DNA of 25,911 nt from Candidatus Cloacimonadota bacterium (GTDB lineage: Bacteria > Cloacimonadota > Cloacimonadia > Cloacimonadales > Cloacimonadaceae), in the NCBI GenBank assembly GCA_023230025.1, contig JALNYD010000012.1, positions 1 through 25,911 of the forward strand. The letters are read 5' to 3'. Below, piece by piece: positions 16,284 through 24,699 of this stretch. Under the pieces are notes generated by a model, which saw only the letters and a list, made by a program, of their open reading frames with translations, did not search any database and had not been told where the DNA came from. Every line of letters begins with the position of its first letter. The first letter of the stretch is position 1. The position numbers and the translations under genes were made by a program.

Positions 16284-18443
16284 TCACTTCCTGGAGTATC
16301 TGAATATATCAAAATCATAGCCAACAGAAAAGATCGTATTATACCTTCCTGACCCACTGAGCGCTGCCGCAAGCTTGATTGGCACAAACACAGTATTGAT
16401 TCCGATTCCGGCATAGTAACAATGCTCACTATCATAGTTGTTCCCCCACAGCTCATCCATATCATAGCTAAGATGCTGAATCCCAGCATGAATAAAGATG
16501 TTCTTTTTGGGCTCGAGAACGATTCCACCCTGTAGAATCCGATAATGCGGAGCGCTTATCTCATACTTGGGAAATGCCATAAATGCATCAGCTCCTCCTA
16601 AGGGATAAGGATCAAACTTATCCGATGGAGCTGAATTAAAGAAAGTGCCGATATCTATTGAACTCATCAGACTCAGGGAATGATTGATGGGGTAGTATGC
16701 TTCAAGCTTACCAGTGAACTTGCTGTAAACATAGTCGGATATTTTCTCGTCCCTGGCGAAATTGAACTTGCCCAGAAACCTGAGTCCACTTTGCGGGAAG
16801 ACGTAATCATCAACGCTTTCATAGAGTCCCTTTACGCCAAAACCACTCACCTGATAATTCCTGGGGGGCACATCAGTCTCGGCAATTCCCCGGTAAAGGT
16901 ATGTATCGCTGCGATAAGTGAAGAACTCAATTGCTCCCTGCTTGGGGCTGAACAAACCAATCCCGCTTGTTGCACCCCATTCCAGTGATTTAACGCTATT
17001 GGTGCGATGATGATCATCGTCATATACATACATGGTCTTTTCGTTTACATAAGGGAACACTCGATAATAGATACCCCAAAGCTCTCCGAAGTTTTTGACA
17101 TAGTCCACATTGAGTTCGTTTTTGCCCCCCAGTTGCAGCTCGGCAAGCAGGATGGAGTTCTTTAGCAGGTAATTGTTAAGGCGAAGGATAGCACTGGCTG
17201 TAAGCTTGACATCACTGTTATAGGAGTTATTCATTGTCAGGGTCTTATTGGCCTTTTCAGTGACATGAATCTGCAGTTCATACTGATCATCCCCCAGAGG
17301 TACCAAAACAGGATAAATAACCCTGAAAAATTGTGAATTCCAGGTTTTCAAACATGCCTGCAATATATGGTCTGTGCTATAGGTGTGCTCGCTCTCCAAT
17401 CTCAGATATTCGCGAATCTTCTCAGCGCTAAGCCGGTCATTGCCAAGCACATTGATTCTTTGTACAAAAAAGTGATCCCGCTTTCTATTGAAACTGTTTA
17501 GACGCTCAGTAGATGTGGCATTCTGGCTTTGCGCATAGGCTCTGATCTCCATGATTTGGGATCTGGCATAGTTCTCTCCAATCGCAATCAACTCTGCAAC
17601 ATGCTCAAAATCAGTTGAGGAGAAGCTGGATAGATCTGGTTCTAATAGCAAATCGCAATCACCAAGGTCTTCACTCAGGTTTCTAGTGATACCGATGTTG
17701 ATGGTTTGATCCAGAACCTCAATCAGATTGGTCAGGGTTTCTTTGTTTCTCAGCGAGGAATTGACTTTGATGCCCACCACACTGCTGGCACCCATATCCT
17801 TAACTACATTGATGGGAAGATTTTGAGAAATCCCACCGTCGATATAGATATCACCATCAATCGCAAAGGGTTGAAGAATGCTGGGGATGGACATTGATGC
17901 TCGTACAGCCTGCATGATTGAGCCGCGATTGAATACTTTCGGTTGACCACTAACCAGATTTGTGCCGACACATGAAAAGGGAATGGGAAGATCATTGAAG
18001 TCAGTGATGACAGAGCCGGCTGCATAGAGTTCAAAGAGCTTGAGGTTAACATTGTTGACATTGTAAACGCTGGATGGGAGTTGAGGGGCCCAGTATTCAT
18101 TCAGTTCAAAGGTGATGTTCCCATAAGGTGCCCATCGTTTTTGCCCAATATAGAGATCTTTTCTGGATTGTCTTTCCTCCAAAATCTCTTGCCATTTTAT
18201 CTCAAGTGCCAGGGATTCAATTTCAGCAGCATTGAAGCCCATACTATAAAACGCTCCGATAATCGCTCCGATACTGGTTCCAGAAATGTAGCCGGGTTGG
18301 ATTCCTTCCTCTTCCAAAACTTTGAGGATGCCAATATGAGCAAATCCCCGCGCTCCGCCACCGGATAGGGCATAACCTATTCCGCTGGCGGAACACAGCA
18401 CAAATAGCAGAACAAATCCTGCAAGCAAGAGCAGTTTCTTCAT
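16284..18443 (-). CDS. PlpD-type patatin-like phospholipase with POTRA and outer-membrane barrel
   Basis: Predicted self-secreting lipase (type Vd) of 719 residues. The ATG at 18443 gives a signal peptide (MKKLLLLAGFVLLFVLCSAS) directly before the patatin domain; longer in-frame starts would run back through the upstream gene and are rejected. The patatin domain (about 22-310) has the oxyanion GGGARG (28-33), nucleophile Ser57 in GTSIG and catalytic Asp202 in DGG, so the Ser-Asp dyad is complete. A single POTRA-like domain follows at about 323-400 (FFVQRINVLGNDRLS onward). The rest is a Tyr/Phe-rich beta barrel of the BamA/Omp85 kind, with a last strand IFSVGYDFDIF and a short RYSRK tail. The lipase would be displayed at or released from the outer membrane to hydrolyse phospholipids. 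It starts 10 bases after the preceding stop without a clear ribosome-binding site, suggesting coupled translation. Confidence 0.92.
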   Translation of the reverse strand: MKKLLLLAGFVLLFVLCSASGIGYALSGGGARGFAHIGILKVLEEEGIQPGYISGTSIGAIIGAFYSMGFNAAEIESLALEIKWQEILEERQSRKDLYIGQKRWAPYGNITFELNEYWAPQLPSSVYNVNNVNLKLFELYAAGSVITDFNDLPIPFSCVGTNLVSGQPKVFNRGSIMQAVRASMSIPSILQPFAIDGDIYIDGGISQNLPINVVKDMGASSVVGIKVNSSLRNKETLTNLIEVLDQTINIGITRNLSEDLGDCDLLLEPDLSSFSSTDFEHVAELIAIGENYARSQIMEIRAYAQSQNATSTERLNSFNRKRDHFFVQRINVLGNDRLSAEKIREYLRLESEHTYSTDHILQACLKTWNSQFFRVIYPVLVPLGDDQYELQIHVTEKANKTLTMNNSYNSDVKLTASAILRLNNYLLKNSILLAELQLGGKNELNVDYVKNFGELWGIYYRVFPYVNEKTMYVYDDDHHRTNSVKSLEWGATSGIGLFSPKQGAIEFFTYRSDTYLYRGIAETDVPPRNYQVSGFGVKGLYESVDDYVFPQSGLRFLGKFNFARDEKISDYVYSKFTGKLEAYYPINHSLSLMSSIDIGTFFNSAPSDKFDPYPLGGADAFMAFPKYEISAPHYRILQGGIVLEPKKNIFIHAGIQHLSYDMDELWGNNYDSEHCYYAGIGINTVFVPIKLAAALSGSGRYNTIFSVGYDFDIFRYSRK

Positions 18444-18453
18444 GTCAGGAATC

Positions 18454-19005
18454 TTAGAAATCCCCCTCTGACTCCTTCTCGGGTTCATAGATCGGTTCTG
18501 CTTGAGGGGCAACGGTATCCTTGAAGAAGTATTGAATCCTGCCAAACACTGCTGACGATTCAATTCGAATAGCCCGACCTCCGGCTTGAGGATTAAGCTT
18601 CTTTTCTGGTAAAGAGGTGGAACCAAAAACACTGGTTGGTTCGATATCAAAGTTGAGATGACTGGGCAGGAGTACATCCGCACTGCCAAAAACCACCGTT
18701 ATCTCCAGGTTTTTGCTGTTGGGATCAATATCCGTGAGGTCAATTGTCCCGCCCGAGAATACAAATGTATATTCTCCGGTGTTATTACTTCGAATATAGG
18801 ATGCACCATGTTGCTTGTAGGTTCTTCCACTGTTGAACCAGGTAATCTTATCGCCCAGGAGCAATTTGAGTCCAAACAGGATGATGACAACTGCAAAGAA
18901 AATCTTTGCCAGAGGCATGTGGATATTGAAGGTTTTTAAGATTAGTGATCCACCCCAGAGGATAAGCAATATCCCCCAAAACAGGTTACCGAAGAAAATG
19001 TTCAT
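18454..19005 (-). CDS. small membrane protein, LiaF/DUF5668-like
   Basis: A 183-residue protein with two predicted membrane helices in the first 55 residues (IFFGNLFWGILLILWGG and LAKIFFAVVIILFGLKLLLG). A soluble, beta-rich C-terminal region follows with repeated VFGSADV/SVFGSTS/AVFGRI strands. This matches proteins with a LiaI/DUF5668-like transmembrane part and a LiaF/YvqF-like C-terminal domain, which in Firmicutes modulate envelope-stress signalling. No LiaRS-type two-component pair is adjacent, so a role in stress sensing is only analogy. I place the start at the ATG at 19005 because a GGAGGAGGAG run lies just upstream; ATGs at 19011 and 19023 are in frame, but the latter would have the Shine-Dalgarno inside the gene. 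It lies 20 bases after purL and 10 bases before the patatin gene. Confidence 0.78.
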   Translation of the reverse strand: MNIFFGNLFWGILLILWGGSLILKTFNIHMPLAKIFFAVVIILFGLKLLLGDKITWFNSGRTYKQHGASYIRSNNTGEYTFVFSGGTIDLTDIDPNSKNLEITVVFGSADVLLPSHLNFDIEPTSVFGSTSLPEKKLNPQAGGRAIRIESSAVFGRIQYFFKDTVAPQAEPIYEPEKESEGDF

Positions 19006-19011
19006 TCTCAT

Positions 19012-19021
19012 CTCCTCCTCC
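19012..19021 (-). promoter_or_regulatory. strong Shine-Dalgarno deciding the start of the LiaF-like gene
   Basis: The minus strand reads GGAGGAGGAG, followed by ATGAGAATG. With this perfect anti-16S match the start at 19005 (about 6-8 bases spacing) or 19011 is preferred over the in-frame ATG at 19023, which precedes the motif. Confidence 0.65.
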
Positions 19022-19025
19022 ATTC

Positions 19026-21236
19026 TCAGAGATTTATTGGCTGCCTGAATATCCTGTACAGATCTTCAGCGCAGCATTCTATATCATCATTAAGGGCAAA
19101 TACCTGACGTTTGGTAACGTAGCCTAACTTGTGGCATTCATAATTCCGGACATGGGCAGTGCTTAACACTTGATCAAGGAGCTCAGGGACAACTGAGATG
19201 ATTACTCTTGCACCCGCTTCCCCAAAGTATGTGCTTTCCCAGGAGTCTGGCCGTTCAAACTCACCTTTGAAACCAAAACGGCGTTCTGCATTGAAGCAGC
19301 ATTCAGCGAGAGCCACTGCCAAACCACCATCACTTACATCATGAGCGCTTTGCAATTTGTTTAAAGAGATAAGTTCAAAGAGAATCTCTTGCAAGCACTT
19401 CTCTTGTTCAAGATCAATTCTCGGGGCTTGGCCGCATACCTTCTGATGAATCACCTTTAGATATTCAGAACCACCCAGGGAAGCTTTTAATGATCCCAGT
19501 AGCAGAACGATATCACCATCCTGCTTGAAGAATTGTGACTTGGCCAGACGGAAGTCATCCATAACCCCCAGCATGCCAATCACCGGTGTGGGATAGATTG
19601 CTCCCTCCGGATTCTCATTGTAAAAGCTCACATTGCCTCCGGTTACAGGAGTTCCAAATGCCCTGCAGGCATCTCCCATACCGCGAATGCACTCCGCAAA
19701 TCCATAGTAAACTTCGGGTTTATAAGGATTCCCAAAGTTCAGACAATTGGTGATAGCAACCGGTTTTGCTCCGCTGCAGGCAACGTTTCTGGCAGCTTCT
19801 GCAACGGCTGCTTTAGCTCCCTCATAGGGATCAAGATAGCAATACCGGCCATTACAATCAGTAGCTGCGGCGATGGCTTTGTTGGTATCGGATATACGAA
19901 TCACTGCTGCATCACTGCCGGGTTCAATTGTGCTGCCAATTTGTACCATATGGTCATATTGCTGATACACAGCATGCTTTGAGGCAATGTTGGGAGAATC
20001 CAGCAGTCTGATTAGCACTTCATAGGGATTTAGATCCGTTTTGAAAGCATTCACATCAATACTATGCAAATCATCCAGATAATCTGGCCGCTTGGTCTCT
20101 CGAGTATATACTGGAGCTTTTCCGCCCAGGATCAGAGCTTCAGCCGGAATCTCAGCTTCCAGGGAAGAGCCATTATACACTCTCAATTGCTTATCTGCAG
20201 TTACTTTGCCGATCACCACAGCATCCAGATCCCATTTTGTAAAAATATCCAGCACTGCATTGATGTTTTCTGGCTTTACAATTACCAACATACGTTCCTG
20301 AGATTCCGAGAGCATGATCTCATAGGTGCTCATCCCGCTTTCACGCTGAGGAACTTTGGCGACATCGATTTCGATGCCGACCTCACCCTTGCCTGCCATC
20401 TCCGAACTGGAGCATGTTAATCCGGCTGCTCCCATATCCTGAATACCCACAACCAATCCAGCCTGGATAATCTCCAAGGTGGCTTCAAGCAGTAGTTTTT
20501 CATAGAATGGATCGCCTACCTGCACTGCGGTTCGTTTCTCTTCGGATTCTTCCGAGAGCTCAATGGAGGCAAAAGTAGCTCCATGGATTCCATCTCTGCC
20601 GGTCTTTGCACCAACAATAAGCACAGCATTACCGACCCCACTGGCGGCAGACTTTGCCATATGTTTGTGTTCCAAAAGACCAATTGCCATGGCGTTTACC
20701 AGCGGATTGCCTTCATAGCTATCCTCAAAATAGATTTCTCCTCCTACCGTTGGCACTCCAAAGCAATTACCATAATCAGCGATGCCTTGAACAACCTCAC
20801 TCAAGAGATGTTTAACCTGAGGATTATCAGGATTTCCAAAGCGCAGGGAGTTAAGCGCTGCGATGGGGCGGGCACCCATTGTGAAAATATCCCTCAGAAT
20901 GCCGCCAACTCCGGTTGCAGCACCATGATAAGGTTCCAATGCTGAAGGATGATTGTGGCTTTCGATCTTGAAACTAATGGCTTTCCCCTCGCCAATATCG
21001 ATCACACCTGCATTTTCTTCGCCGGCTTTAGCCAGCATCATCTCGCCATCTTTGGGAAGGGTCTTGAGCAGTTTCACACTATTTTTGTAGCTGGCATGCT
21101 CACTCCACATCACGCTAAAGATCCCCAATTCCACCAAGTTTGGTTCGCGATCCAATATATTCAAGATGTATTGGTACTCCTCTTTCGAAATACCATGTTC
21201 GGCAATGATTCTATCTGTGATAGTGGGATTGATCAT
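19026..21236 (-). CDS. purL: phosphoribosylformylglycinamidine synthase, small-type subunit II
   Basis: Catalyses the ATP-dependent conversion of FGAR to FGAM in de novo purine synthesis, normally in a complex with PurS and the glutaminase PurQ. At 736 residues it is the short PurL form, not the 1300-residue fused enzyme. It shows WSEHASYKNS with His47, ESHNHPSA, the HGAATGVGGILRDI loop and FGNPD. The second half repeats the fold (CNGRYCYLDPYEGAKAAVAEAARNVACSGA, split here as CNGRYCYLDPYEGA and AVAEAARNVACSGA), with TGGNVSFYNE and HDVSDGGLAVALAE. The ATG at 21236 has AAGGA about 7 bases upstream, at the end of the preceding gene (9-base gap). No purS, purQ or other pur gene is nearby. It sits among envelope and tRNA-modification genes, so the cluster is not a dedicated purine operon. 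Confidence 0.97.
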   Translation of the reverse strand: MINPTITDRIIAEHGISKEEYQYILNILDREPNLVELGIFSVMWSEHASYKNSVKLLKTLPKDGEMMLAKAGEENAGVIDIGEGKAISFKIESHNHPSALEPYHGAATGVGGILRDIFTMGARPIAALNSLRFGNPDNPQVKHLLSEVVQGIADYGNCFGVPTVGGEIYFEDSYEGNPLVNAMAIGLLEHKHMAKSAASGVGNAVLIVGAKTGRDGIHGATFASIELSEESEEKRTAVQVGDPFYEKLLLEATLEIIQAGLVVGIQDMGAAGLTCSSSEMAGKGEVGIEIDVAKVPQRESGMSTYEIMLSESQERMLVIVKPENINAVLDIFTKWDLDAVVIGKVTADKQLRVYNGSSLEAEIPAEALILGGKAPVYTRETKRPDYLDDLHSIDVNAFKTDLNPYEVLIRLLDSPNIASKHAVYQQYDHMVQIGSTIEPGSDAAVIRISDTNKAIAAATDCNGRYCYLDPYEGAKAAVAEAARNVACSGAKPVAITNCLNFGNPYKPEVYYGFAECIRGMGDACRAFGTPVTGGNVSFYNENPEGAIYPTPVIGMLGVMDDFRLAKSQFFKQDGDIVLLLGSLKASLGGSEYLKVIHQKVCGQAPRIDLEQEKCLQEILFELISLNKLQSAHDVSDGGLAVALAECCFNAERRFGFKGEFERPDSWESTYFGEAGARVIISVVPELLDQVLSTAHVRNYECHKLGYVTKRQVFALNDDIECCAEDLYRIFRQPINL

Positions 21237-21245
21237 TTTTATTCC

Positions 21246-22340
21246 TTATAGTTTTATTTCTTTTTTCAGGATCATCCCATGCAGGATAATCAGGCGTTCC
21301 TGGATGATCATATAGGTTTTGCGGTAATTATCGATATCGCTTCCATAAGGATCTTCCACATCACCTTCAAAGCCAGTGATCTCATTTAGGGTAAGGATCT
21401 TGTGCATTGATTCAGGATTCCGTTCTCGCAGATAATCCCGTTGTCGCTCCTCCATGGTGAGCACCAACCAGGATCCTGCAACCATTTGGGGAGTGATTTG
21501 TTTGGAAACATGCTCCTGCGCCTCAGGGATTCCGGCCTCCATCAGCAATTGCATTGATGATAGCGAAATCATATGCCCACCTTCGATCAAACCAGAGCTA
21601 TCTACGGAAAGGGGCAAACCTGAGTTCTCGACCATTTTCCGGAACAACTTTTCAGCTATTGGGCTACGACAAATATTAGCTGTGCACACAAACATGACCA
21701 GTGGCATGCTAAAACTCTGCTTCACTTCATAGAATGGTACCGATCCCTCTCGCAGGCATTTGATATCTTCAATCCCAGCTTCTTGAGCAGATACATGCTC
21801 CACCAGAGTGGATATCCCTTTGCCAGAACCGTAATCCTGAGGAATCAATGCTACATCAAACCAGGAACCATATACTTTTTCGATTCGTTTGAGATCATTC
21901 TCGGCTGGAAGGTTTGAGTAGTTGATACTGCTGCTTACCAGAGCTTCCTTTGTTAGTTCAAGAAATGCGCGCAGCAGAGGATCAGTAGGCACTCTGAAGG
22001 CTACCTTTCCATTTACACTCACAGATTCAAAACGGGGATCATCCACCTTGAAGGCAATACTAAGATTTCCTGGAAAGTATTGCTGCATAAGTGCTTCCAG
22101 ACGGTGAGGCACCTTGATTCCATTTTCTGCAAACCAGCTTTGATCCGGGATCAATACAATCATACCTGATTTTGTTCTCTGCTTTAGCTTGTTGATTCGA
22201 TCAAGTGCAGATTGAGCAGACAACAAGGCTCCTATGCCCCACATATGTCCCGTATAGTGCAGGATAGTTGCATTACTCAAATCACGTTTTGCCAAAAATC
22301 TGCTCAGTTTTCGAGGTGAGGGATTCTTCAATCTTTCCAT
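21246..22340 (-). CDS. Sua5/YrdC-like domain fused to low-molecular-weight protein tyrosine phosphatase
   Basis: A 364-residue two-domain protein. Residues about 20-195 resemble Sua5/YrdC/TsaC, which makes threonylcarbamoyl-AMP for the t6A modification of tRNA. The substrate-binding KxR (Lys53, Arg55) and SxN (Ser138, Asn140) pairs are present, but the usual PTDTVYGLG block reads YTGHMWGIG, so the site is diverged. Residues about 213-364 are a low-molecular-weight phosphatase: P-loop CTANICRS with nucleophile Cys219 and Arg225, and general acid Asp330 in VEDPYGSD. In Bacillus the separate genes ywlC (Sua5) and ywlE (protein-arginine phosphatase) are near neighbours, so this looks like their fusion. 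The ATG at 22340 is one base after the EnvC-like stop; a TTG at 22394 would force a 53-base overlap. Phosphatase substrate (Tyr, Arg or other) is undetermined. Confidence 0.85.
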   Translation of the reverse strand: MERLKNPSPRKLSRFLAKRDLSNATILHYTGHMWGIGALLSAQSALDRINKLKQRTKSGMIVLIPDQSWFAENGIKVPHRLEALMQQYFPGNLSIAFKVDDPRFESVSVNGKVAFRVPTDPLLRAFLELTKEALVSSSINYSNLPAENDLKRIEKVYGSWFDVALIPQDYGSGKGISTLVEHVSAQEAGIEDIKCLREGSVPFYEVKQSFSMPLVMFVCTANICRSPIAEKLFRKMVENSGLPLSVDSSGLIEGGHMISLSSMQLLMEAGIPEAQEHVSKQITPQMVAGSWLVLTMEERQRDYLRERNPESMHKILTLNEITGFEGDVEDPYGSDIDNYRKTYMIIQERLIILHGMILKKEIKL

Positions 22341-22341
22341 A

Positions 22342-23439
22342 TCATTCAAAATAAGGCACTGGATTAATAGCCTTTCCGTCCTTTCGAAGTTCAAAGTGAA
22401 GCGATGCTTCGCTGGCAGATCCTGTCATTCCGCTTTTGGCGATAACCTGACCTCGTTTTACTGTTGCTCCTCGAGCTGCCAGAAGGTCGCTGTTATAGGC
22501 GTAGAGGCTAAAGAAGCCGTTTTTATGATCAATAATCAAAAGCTTTCCCTGACCGCCATAACGATCCGAGAATATCACTTCGCCATCATCCACAGCCACC
22601 ACATTAGTCCCTTCTCTGACGGCAATATCAATGCCATTGCTAACCACACTGGTTCCATAGGAGCGGGTTTCCTGGCCAAAATTGCGAATAATCTTACCTT
22701 CTACCGGCCAGGCTATCTTGATCTTGGTGAACTGGTAGGATGAGGGGGTACGGCCAGAATCCTCCATCAATCGGCTGATCAGAGTTTCCAAGGCAGCGGC
22801 ATCTTTGCGAAGCTGGCTTATCTGTGATTGTAGAGCCTTCTCTTCTTTGGTCAGTTTCCTGGTTTGCTGATTCAGGTTTGAAATCTTCTTGTTGTAGTCT
22901 TTGCTCTTGCGATTCTCGTTGCGCAAATCCCGATTTACCAAAGCAGCTTCGCGACTGGTGCTATCCTTGCTGTGTTCCAAAGATACTTTGAATCCCTCCA
23001 CTATGTCGATGGAGCGCCGGTTTTGCTCGATCAGATGTTTTAGGTAACGATGGTCGCGATGATTAAGTGCCTGGGATTTGTAGCTGCGATCCACTCTAAG
23101 CAGCACATTCAATTCCTGATTCTGAGCAAGATGCAGATTATCCAAACGATCTGAAGCAAGCTGCAAGCGTTGTTGTACTACTGAGAGAGAATCGCGCAAT
23201 TCGCGTTCTTGCATCCGGTATTTCTTCACGTTCTGATCTGTAATCCGCTTCAAAGAAGAAGTGCGTTGAATCTCAGATTCAGCTTTTTTCTTCTGTTCAG
23301 CAGTTTGAGCCGCTTTCTTCTCAGCATTTTCGAGCTCAGTTTGTAAACGCTGCAATTCCCGCATCTTATCATCGATTTCGTCTGCATATAGCGCTATCCC
23401 GCAAATTAGCAGGAAGATCAGGATCAGCTTTTTTGACAT
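22342..23439 (-). CDS. EnvC/LytM-like murein hydrolase activator (degenerate M23 peptidase)
   Basis: A 365-residue exported protein with a signal peptide (MSKKLILIFLLICGIALYA), a long coiled coil (about 20-235) and a LytM/M23 domain (about 245-365). EnvC-type proteins act in the periplasm, switching on amidases that split septal peptidoglycan. The zinc site is largely lost: the HxxxD histidine is Ser267 (SNGID, Asp271 kept), the histidine of the usual YAHL reads Tyr (YAYN), and HLHFE reads SLHFE, leaving His348. Direct peptidase activity is therefore unlikely and an activator role is favoured. A clear GGAG precedes the ATG by about 7 bases. It opens the run towards the patatin gene, with the next start one base beyond its stop. 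No ftsE/ftsX or amidase gene is in view. Confidence 0.9.
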   Translation of the reverse strand: MSKKLILIFLLICGIALYADEIDDKMRELQRLQTELENAEKKAAQTAEQKKKAESEIQRTSSLKRITDQNVKKYRMQERELRDSLSVVQQRLQLASDRLDNLHLAQNQELNVLLRVDRSYKSQALNHRDHRYLKHLIEQNRRSIDIVEGFKVSLEHSKDSTSREAALVNRDLRNENRKSKDYNKKISNLNQQTRKLTKEEKALQSQISQLRKDAAALETLISRLMEDSGRTPSSYQFTKIKIAWPVEGKIIRNFGQETRSYGTSVVSNGIDIAVREGTNVVAVDDGEVIFSDRYGGQGKLLIIDHKNGFFSLYAYNSDLLAARGATVKRGQVIAKSGMTGSASEASLHFELRKDGKAINPVPYFE

Positions 23440-23682
23440 TAGTATCTCCAGCTTAGGTTAGACAGTCAATTTTTCCAACTGCATCTGCCTGTCAATGAGA
23501 ATCTAAACATGCAAGAAGAAGACCAATCCGACCAAGCTTTTACCTCATTAGTTATCGTCACGATGCGGTCACCTTGCCGTTACTTTTGTAACCACATTGT
23601 AACGGCATTGTGACGATAACTAATGAGCGAGATACACCCTATCAACTTGTCCGGCACTTTCCATCGTGATGTCCAGTGGGAT
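23440..23682. other. intergenic region between radical SAM and EnvC-like genes
   Basis: These 243 bases contain no credible gene. The central third is the second palindromic repeat. On the minus strand, a TTGACA (23495-23490) about 50 bases before the EnvC-like start could be a -35 box, but no -10 at proper spacing is visible. The region probably separates the lptG/radical SAM transcript from the envC-led one. Confidence 0.5.
23544..23627. repeat. 84-base palindromic intergenic repeat, copy 2
   Basis: The core (23553-23618) matches copy 1 at 62 of 66 bases and in the same orientation; the first 44 bases are identical. Here the palindrome extends a further 9 perfect base pairs outward (CTCATTAGT and ACTAATGAG), giving arms of about 40 bases around a TTTT loop. 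It lies just past the stop of the radical SAM gene and about 105 bases before the EnvC-like start. Either a 3'-end hairpin or a REP/MITE-like unit would fit. There is no T-run beside it. Confidence 0.87.
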
Positions 23683-24699
23683 TCAGATATGTAGCTTCTG
23701 GATGATACCCTCTCCACAGTTACGGCAAATCGGATAGGCTGCACGATTCAAGAGGACATTTTGCCTCATCCGGTTCATGGCATCACCAGTCCAAAGCCCC
23801 CAAAAATTGCTATCTTTGAGGTTCCCGATGCGAAAACTGAGGTCTTTATCATAGCAGCAAATACTAAGCTCCCCGTCCCAATTGATTACCGGTTGAGTCC
23901 ATAACCGGCGACAACGGTTTAGAAGTTTGGTTCTTAGTTCAAAACCATCTTCCTGACTTCGATAACGGCTGAGCTTGTGATTGCTGGGAAGATATTGCAG
24001 ATCATCCTTTGAGTAAATCTGCACGGTTTTGAACTCCAGTTTATCAATCCCCATATTTCGTGCTGCTTGTTTCACGAGTTCAATCTCATGTTCATTGTGT
24101 TTCATGATGATGAATTGCCAGATCACGATTGGGGTTTTGCTGCCCAGTTCTCGTTTAGATCTCATCAATTCCTGCAGGTTATGCAGAACCAATTGGTAAT
24201 TCCCATTTATTCGGTAGTTATTGTAGCTATCCTCCGAGAAACCATCCATGGACACGATGATCTTGCTCAATCCGCTTTGAATAATCCGCCGATGATCCAA
24301 TTCGAGGCTGGCATTGGTGGAAGCCATAGTATATAAATCCCGGGAGCTGGCATATTCGATCATGCTGTAGAAATCAGGATTCAAAAAGGACTCCCCCTGA
24401 TTCCACAAGATCAACATTCCGGTGTGCTTTGATACTTGATCCACAATGTTCTGGAAAACGGATAGCGGCATCATCCCCCGGGCTCTTTTCAAGCTCCCAT
24501 TGCCACTGGGACATAGAGGACAGGACAAGTTGCATATATTCGTGGGCTCGATCATCAAGGCCGGCGGATAGTGCTGTACTCGAACTTTTCTGGTTGATAG
24601 GGAGCGGTAGTAATCAGAATAAATCCCGATCAGGCTTTGCAAACGTTTTGACCGGGCAAAAGCCCTGGCAAAAAGGAGTTGTTCAAATGTTCCCGGCAT
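23683..24699 (-). CDS. radical SAM protein with SPASM-like C-terminus
   Basis: A 338-residue radical SAM enzyme. The [4Fe-4S] motif is CNLSCPLC (Cys56, Cys60, Cys63), followed by WNQGESFLNP, the usual GGEP-type SAM-binding position in altered form, and STNASL. The C-terminal part has a SPASM-like set of cysteines (NRCRR, SICCYDK, CRNCGEG) that could hold one more cluster. Such proteins modify peptides, activate sulfatases or act on sugars and lipids. No precursor peptide or partner is adjacent, so the substrate is unknown. The start shares one base with the lptG stop (TAATG), implying coupled translation with an envelope-lipid transport gene, and an envelope-linked substrate is a reasonable guess. 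Confidence 0.9.
   Translation of the reverse strand: MPGTFEQLLFARAFARSKRLQSLIGIYSDYYRSLSTRKVRVQHYPPALMIEPTNICNLSCPLCPSGNGSLKRARGMMPLSVFQNIVDQVSKHTGMLILWNQGESFLNPDFYSMIEYASSRDLYTMASTNASLELDHRRIIQSGLSKIIVSMDGFSEDSYNNYRINGNYQLVLHNLQELMRSKRELGSKTPIVIWQFIIMKHNEHEIELVKQAARNMGIDKLEFKTVQIYSKDDLQYLPSNHKLSRYRSQEDGFELRTKLLNRCRRLWTQPVINWDGELSICCYDKDLSFRIGNLKDSNFWGLWTGDAMNRMRQNVLLNRAAYPICRNCGEGIIQKLHI

Noticed and set aside
16214..16528. Minus-strand frame running past the patatin stop and ending in a strand-like NPIFGMRFAY segment, suggesting a frameshifted barrel end
   Set aside because: The patatin frame already ends with a convincing last barrel strand (IFSVGYDFDIF), so no extra strand is needed; the alternative frame has no barrel character before its last 20 residues.
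18444..18689. In-frame 82-residue N-terminal extension of the patatin gene
   Set aside because: It would overlap the LiaF-like gene heavily and would place the signal peptide in the interior; the ATG at 18443 sits exactly at the signal peptide.
22341..22394. Upstream TTG start for the YrdC-phosphatase fusion
   Set aside because: It uses TTG, overlaps the EnvC-like gene by 53 bases, and the extra residues are antiphase to conserved LytM sequence; the ATG at 22340 is one base after the stop.
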